Below are positions 60,919-64,000 of a stretch of DNA of 64,000 nt, in pieces. How positions within the stretch are numbered: position 1 is the stretch's first letter; the number at the start of each line of letters is the position of its first letter. Under the pieces are notes generated by a model. The model searched no databases and had not been told where the DNA came from. It saw nothing but the letters and a program-made list of their open reading frames with translations. Position numbers and translations under genes: made by a program. Location of the stretch: positions 4,369,501-4,433,500 of the forward strand of contig NZ_CP015579.1 in assembly GCF_002163585.1 (NCBI RefSeq), in the 5' to 3' direction. Origin of the DNA: Tatumella citrea. Its GTDB lineage: Bacteria; Pseudomonadota; Gammaproteobacteria; Enterobacterales; Enterobacteriaceae.

Positions 60919-62199
60919 ATGTTGATTGGGGTTATCGCGGATGATTTTACGGGGGCGAGTGATATTGCAGTCACTTTGGCCCGTGGCTTAAATGGTGAAG
61001 GTGGTCTGAAAACCGCTCAATACCTGGGAGTGCCAACTGCTCCGGCTGATCCGTCAATTGATGCCGGGGTAGTTGCCCTGAAAAGTCGTTCGGTAGCGGC
61101 TGAACTGGCGGTCAGTCAGTCGCTGGCTGCCTGTCGCTGGTTACAGGCTCAGGGTTGTCAGCAAATCGTCTTTAAGTATTGTTCGACCTTTGACTCTACT
61201 GCTCAGGGAAACATTGGCCCGGTACTGGATGCCCTGGCCAGCCACTTATCGGCTAAAAGTATTGTGGTCTGCCCTTCGTTTCCTGCTCTGGGCCGCACCC
61301 TGTATCAGGGGCACTTGTTTGTCCATGACAAACTGCTGAATGAATCAGGAATGCAGCATCATCCGGTGACTCCGATGAAAGATGCCGATATTCGCCGGTT
61401 GCTGAGTGCTCAGTCCACGACTCCTGTCAGCCATATTCCCTGGCAGACCGTCTGTTCAGGAGCTGCAGAGATAAAATCTCAACTGACCCGCCTGGGAACA
61501 GAAGGTCCCCGGCTGGTTGTGACAGATGCAATAACTGACCATGACCTGGCTGAAATTGGCCTGGCCTGTGCCGGGTTACCACTGCTATCCGGGGGATCGG
61601 CGATTGCCTCCGGGTTACCACATAATTTTATTCGTGAAGGCCAGGCGAAGCCGTCTGATGGCTCATTGCCTGCCATTCATGGCCCGGAAGCTATTCTGGT
61701 GGGCAGTTGTTCCGGTGCGACACTGGGACAGATTGAGAAACACAGCCAGCAGGCGGCAGTACTTGCTGTCTCTGTGGACCAGGTGATGGAAGGCCAGATA
61801 AATGCCGGAACACTGGTGGAATTTATTCTCAGTCACCAGGGGCAGGCCCCGCTGATTTACTCTTCCGGAACACCGGAGGAAGTCGCGGCCAGCCAGAAAA
61901 AATATGGCCAGCAGGCGACGTCTGCGGCCCTGGAAAATCTGTTTGGCGAAACAGCCAGATTGCTGGTGGATGCCGGTGTCCGCCGACTGGTGGTTGGCGG
62001 GGGTGAAACCTCAGGCGCGGTAGTCAGTGCATTGTCGCTCGGTCATCTGGCCGTCGGAAAAGAGATTGATCCTGGCGTACCGGTATTACAAACCACCGGA
62101 GACCAGCCGCTTGCCCTGGCTCTGAAATCAGGCAATTTTGGCAGCCCGGATTTTTTTGCGAAAGCACTGGCGTTTCTGGCAGGGGAAGAGAGTGAATAG
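60919..62199 (+). CDS. otnK: Four-carbon acid sugar kinase, OtnK-like (DUF1537)
   Basis: 426-aa kinase phosphorylating 3-oxo-tetronate or a related four-carbon acid. The N-terminal domain starts IGVIADDFTGASDIAVTLAR, with FKYCSTFDSTAQGNIGPVLD and CPSFPALGRTLYQGHLFVHD. The C-terminal nucleotide-binding domain has ILVGSCSGATLGQIE and LVVGGGETSGAVVSAL. All are hallmarks of the OtnK/DtnK family; the YCSTFDST stretch and length favour OtnK. It is cotranscribed with the racemase-fold gene. The usual partners OtnC and OtnI, or PdxA2, are not in the window. Confidence 0.88.
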   Translation: MLIGVIADDFTGASDIAVTLARGLNGEGGLKTAQYLGVPTAPADPSIDAGVVALKSRSVAAELAVSQSLAACRWLQAQGCQQIVFKYCSTFDSTAQGNIGPVLDALASHLSAKSIVVCPSFPALGRTLYQGHLFVHDKLLNESGMQHHPVTPMKDADIRRLLSAQSTTPVSHIPWQTVCSGAAEIKSQLTRLGTEGPRLVVTDAITDHDLAEIGLACAGLPLLSGGSAIASGLPHNFIREGQAKPSDGSLPAIHGPEAILVGSCSGATLGQIEKHSQQAAVLAVSVDQVMEGQINAGTLVEFILSHQGQAPLIYSSGTPEEVAASQKKYGQQATSAALENLFGETARLLVDAGVRRLVVGGGETSGAVVSALSLGHLAVGKEIDPGVPVLQTTGDQPLALALKSGNFGSPDFFAKALAFLAGEESE

Positions 62200-62638
62200 T
62201 CTGCTTCCTTACCTGCTACTGCTGCTGATCGGTGTGCTGGGAATGGTGGGTCACAATATGGCTGTTGTGTATGCCGTAGTTGCCCTGTTCCTGATCAAAA
62301 TTACTCCGCTGTCCCGGTTCTTTCCGTTTATTGAAACCCAGGGGGTGACGATTGGCATCATCATCCTGACGATTGGGGTCATTGCCCCGCTGGCCAGCGG
62401 AGATATGACACTGCGTTCACTGATACGCACCCTGGCGGACTGGAAATCCCTGGCTGCCATCGTGATTGGTATTTTTGTTTCGTGGGTCGGCGGACGGGGT
62501 GTCACTTTTCTGTCAGCCCAGCCCGGAATTGTCGGGGGATTACTGGTAGGTACCATTATCGGCGTTGCCTTTTTCAAAGGAGTACCGGTAGGGCCACTAA
62601 TTGCAGCAGGGCTGGTCTCTTTATTATTTTTAAAATAA
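62192..62638 (+). CDS. yeaL: YeaL-like (DUF441/UPF0756) membrane protein
   Basis: 148-aa inner membrane protein with four hydrophobic helices, the length of E. coli YeaL. Conserved text: FIETQGVTIGIIILTIGVIA, SWVGGRGVTFLSAQP, GTIIGVAFFKGVPVGPLIAA. GTG 62192, with GGGGAAGAG upstream, overlaps the kinase stop by 8 bp, so translation is coupled. The function of the family is unknown. Its place here could hint at a link to sugar-acid metabolism or be accidental. Confidence 0.88.
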   Translation: MNSLLPYLLLLLIGVLGMVGHNMAVVYAVVALFLIKITPLSRFFPFIETQGVTIGIIILTIGVIAPLASGDMTLRSLIRTLADWKSLAAIVIGIFVSWVGGRGVTFLSAQPGIVGGLLVGTIIGVAFFKGVPVGPLIAAGLVSLLFLK

Positions 62639-62771
62639 CCGACGACTTTTATTATTTATATTAAATAACAATACCTTAGTTTTTTATTTTCCGTTCAGTT
62701 CTGTGCCTGAAAAGTCGGGAGAGGCGTGCGGTATTTGATTTATAACTGAAGCTATGAGCAGGAGTGTAAAA

Positions 62772-64000
62772 GTGAGACCAACGAGTCTGGCTTTAATTAT
62801 CGGGCTCTCGGTGTTCTCGGGGAAAGCTGTGCAGGCTGCAGACACCCCTTCAGCATCGACGATAATTGAGCAAGGAAAATATTTATCAGTGGCCGCGGAC
62901 TGTGGAGCCTGTCATAACTCCCCGACAAGCGGAGCTGCTATGGCGGGGGGCTATGCGATTGCCTCACCAATGGGCAATATTATCGCCAGCAACATTACCC
63001 CGTCAGTGACAGCCGGCATTGGTAATTATACCGAACAACAATTTGCCCGGGCGGTCAGAGAGGGAGTTAACGCACAGGGCGACCATCTTTATCCGGCAAT
63101 GCCTTATACCTCGTACAGTAAAATGACTGACAGTGATATTCATGCGCTGTATCAGTATTTTATGCACGGGGTTCAGCCGGTTGATACTCCGGCTCCGGCC
63201 ACAAAGCTTCCGTTTCCGTTCTCAATTCGTAGCAGTATGGCGTTGTGGAATATGCTGTTTGCCAGCCAGCAGCGTTTCACTCCGGATAGCCAGAAATCAG
63301 CTCAGCTAAACCGGGGTGATTACCTGGTCAATGTGCTGGAGCACTGTGATGCCTGCCATACTCCTCGTAATTTCCTGATGGGTCAGAAAAATGACCTGGC
63401 TTTATCCGGCGGGCAGGTGGGTAGCTGGTATGCTCCTAATATCACTTCTGATAAAACTGCCGGTATTGGTAGCTGGAGCGATGACCAGCTGTTTCAGTAC
63501 CTGAAAACAGGTCATGTTGCCGGTAAAGCTCAGGCCGCGGGCCCTATGGCAGAAGCCATTGAGAACAGCCTGCAACACCTTAGCGATGATGATTTGCATG
63601 CCATTGTTGCCTGGCTGAAACAGGTTCCCGCCTCGGGCGCCACAGCTACGGAATCACGTTTTACTCAGGGTGCGCCTTCAGACAGTGAGGCCGCCATGCG
63701 CGCGACCGATCATCCGGATGCCGGCTGGGTCGTGTTCAGTAACAGCTGTGCTAACTGCCACCAGGCCAACGGTGAAGGCAGCCAGTTTTATCCTTCGTTA
63801 TTCCACAACAGTGCAACCGGTGCCGCACAGCCGGACAACCTGATTGCGACCATTCTGTTTGGTGTCCGCCGTCACGCCGACGGCCAGTATGTTGCGATGC
63901 CAGCATTCGGACCTGCAGCTTCGTTTGTTGACCGGCTCAATGATCAGCAAGTTGCAGATGTGGCTAACTATGTCTTAAAAAATTACGGAAATGCCTCACT
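62772..64000 (+). CDS. Periplasmic three-heme cytochrome c, dehydrogenase subunit (truncated by window end)
   Basis: The reading frame starts at GTG 62772 (GGAGTG upstream) and is still open at 64000, at least 409 residues. The signal peptide is MRPTSLALIIGLSVFSGKAV (cleavage ...QAA). Three c-type heme sites are in frame: CGACH (62901), CDACH (about 63336) and CANCH (63747). The text around them (GGYAIASPMGNIIASNITPS; YAPNITSDKTAGIGSWSDDQ) is that of the cytochrome subunit of membrane-bound alcohol, gluconate or 2-ketogluconate dehydrogenases. It passes electrons from a periplasmic dehydrogenase to ubiquinone. The catalytic subunits are presumably to the right or elsewhere. Confidence 0.9.
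   Translation, partial: MRPTSLALIIGLSVFSGKAVQAADTPSASTIIEQGKYLSVAADCGACHNSPTSGAAMAGGYAIASPMGNIIASNITPSVTAGIGNYTEQQFARAVREGVNAQGDHLYPAMPYTSYSKMTDSDIHALYQYFMHGVQPVDTPAPATKLPFPFSIRSSMALWNMLFASQQRFTPDSQKSAQLNRGDYLVNVLEHCDACHTPRNFLMGQKNDLALSGGQVGSWYAPNITSDKTAGIGSWSDDQLFQYLKTGHVAGKAQAAGPMAEAIENSLQHLSDDDLHAIVAWLKQVPASGATATESRFTQGAPSDSEAAMRATDHPDAGWVVFSNSCANCHQANGEGSQFYPSLFHNSATGAAQPDNLIATILFGVRRHADGQYVAMPAFGPAASFVDRLNDQQVADVANYVLKNYGNAS

Overview
The window is chromosomal-type DNA of an enterobacterium. FimAICDFGH, FecIRA, DctA and NasR-NasFED read as close relatives of the Escherichia/Klebsiella proteins. The mix of assimilatory nitrate reduction, a sugar-acid locus and a periplasmic three-heme cytochrome c suggests the Erwiniaceae side (Pantoea, Erwinia or Tatumella-like). 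That placement is inference, because no rRNA or other phylogenetic marker is present. No tRNA, rRNA, CRISPR array or intact insertion sequence was seen.

Left part (1-14.3 kb): the tail of a PLD-family endonuclease resembling plasmid Nuc, then two chaperone-usher fimbrial operons. The first is a full type 1 set (fimA-I-C-D-F-G-H) followed by a second fimH paralogue. The two adhesins share an almost identical pilin-domain DNA segment of about 390 bp but have diverged lectin domains. The second operon is of the FGL (Caf1M-like) type: pilin, terminator/attenuator, chaperone, usher, minor subunit. Its usher is out of frame at a T10 run in the signal peptide, and the chaperone carries a T9 run in its own signal peptide, which suggests slipped-strand phase variation.

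14.5-27.1 kb: assimilatory nitrate module. It holds nasR, two NtrC-like sites 22 bp apart, a sigma-54 promoter and a terminator leader. These are followed by nasF-nasE-nasD (ABC nitrate uptake), nasB (nitrite reductase), a siroheme methyltransferase, and a 1382-aa nitrate reductase fused to a CysJ-like flavoprotein that takes the place of a separate nasC.

27.1-32.4 kb: AraC regulator with a divergent NepI-like exporter; a metallo-beta-lactamase/alpha-beta hydrolase pair with a divergent LysR regulator. 32.5-45.2 kb: organosulfur and methionine scavenging. It comprises a Tau/Ssu-like ABC transporter with a TauD-family dioxygenase, a MetJ-box-controlled solitary metQ, an orphan FecB/BtuF-like binding protein (minus strand), and a seven-gene operon with an LLM monooxygenase, an SfnB/DszC-like flavoenzyme, an aldo-keto reductase, a SolA-like oxidase and a cystine-type ABC transporter.

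45.2-55.8 kb: dctA, a dienelactone hydrolase, fecI-fecR-fecA behind a Fur box but without fecBCDE, a P4-type acid phosphatase, a CodB-like permease, and a secreted lactonase/cupin pair. 56.1-62.6 kb: a sugar-acid locus made of an ACS-family transporter, a LacI regulator, an FMN hydroxy-acid dehydrogenase, an Asp/Glu-racemase-fold protein, an OtnK-like four-carbon acid sugar kinase and a YeaL-like membrane protein. Four similar LacI-type palindromes lie in the two intergenic regions that flank lacI and its neighbouring dehydrogenase gene. The window ends inside a periplasmic three-heme cytochrome c gene.
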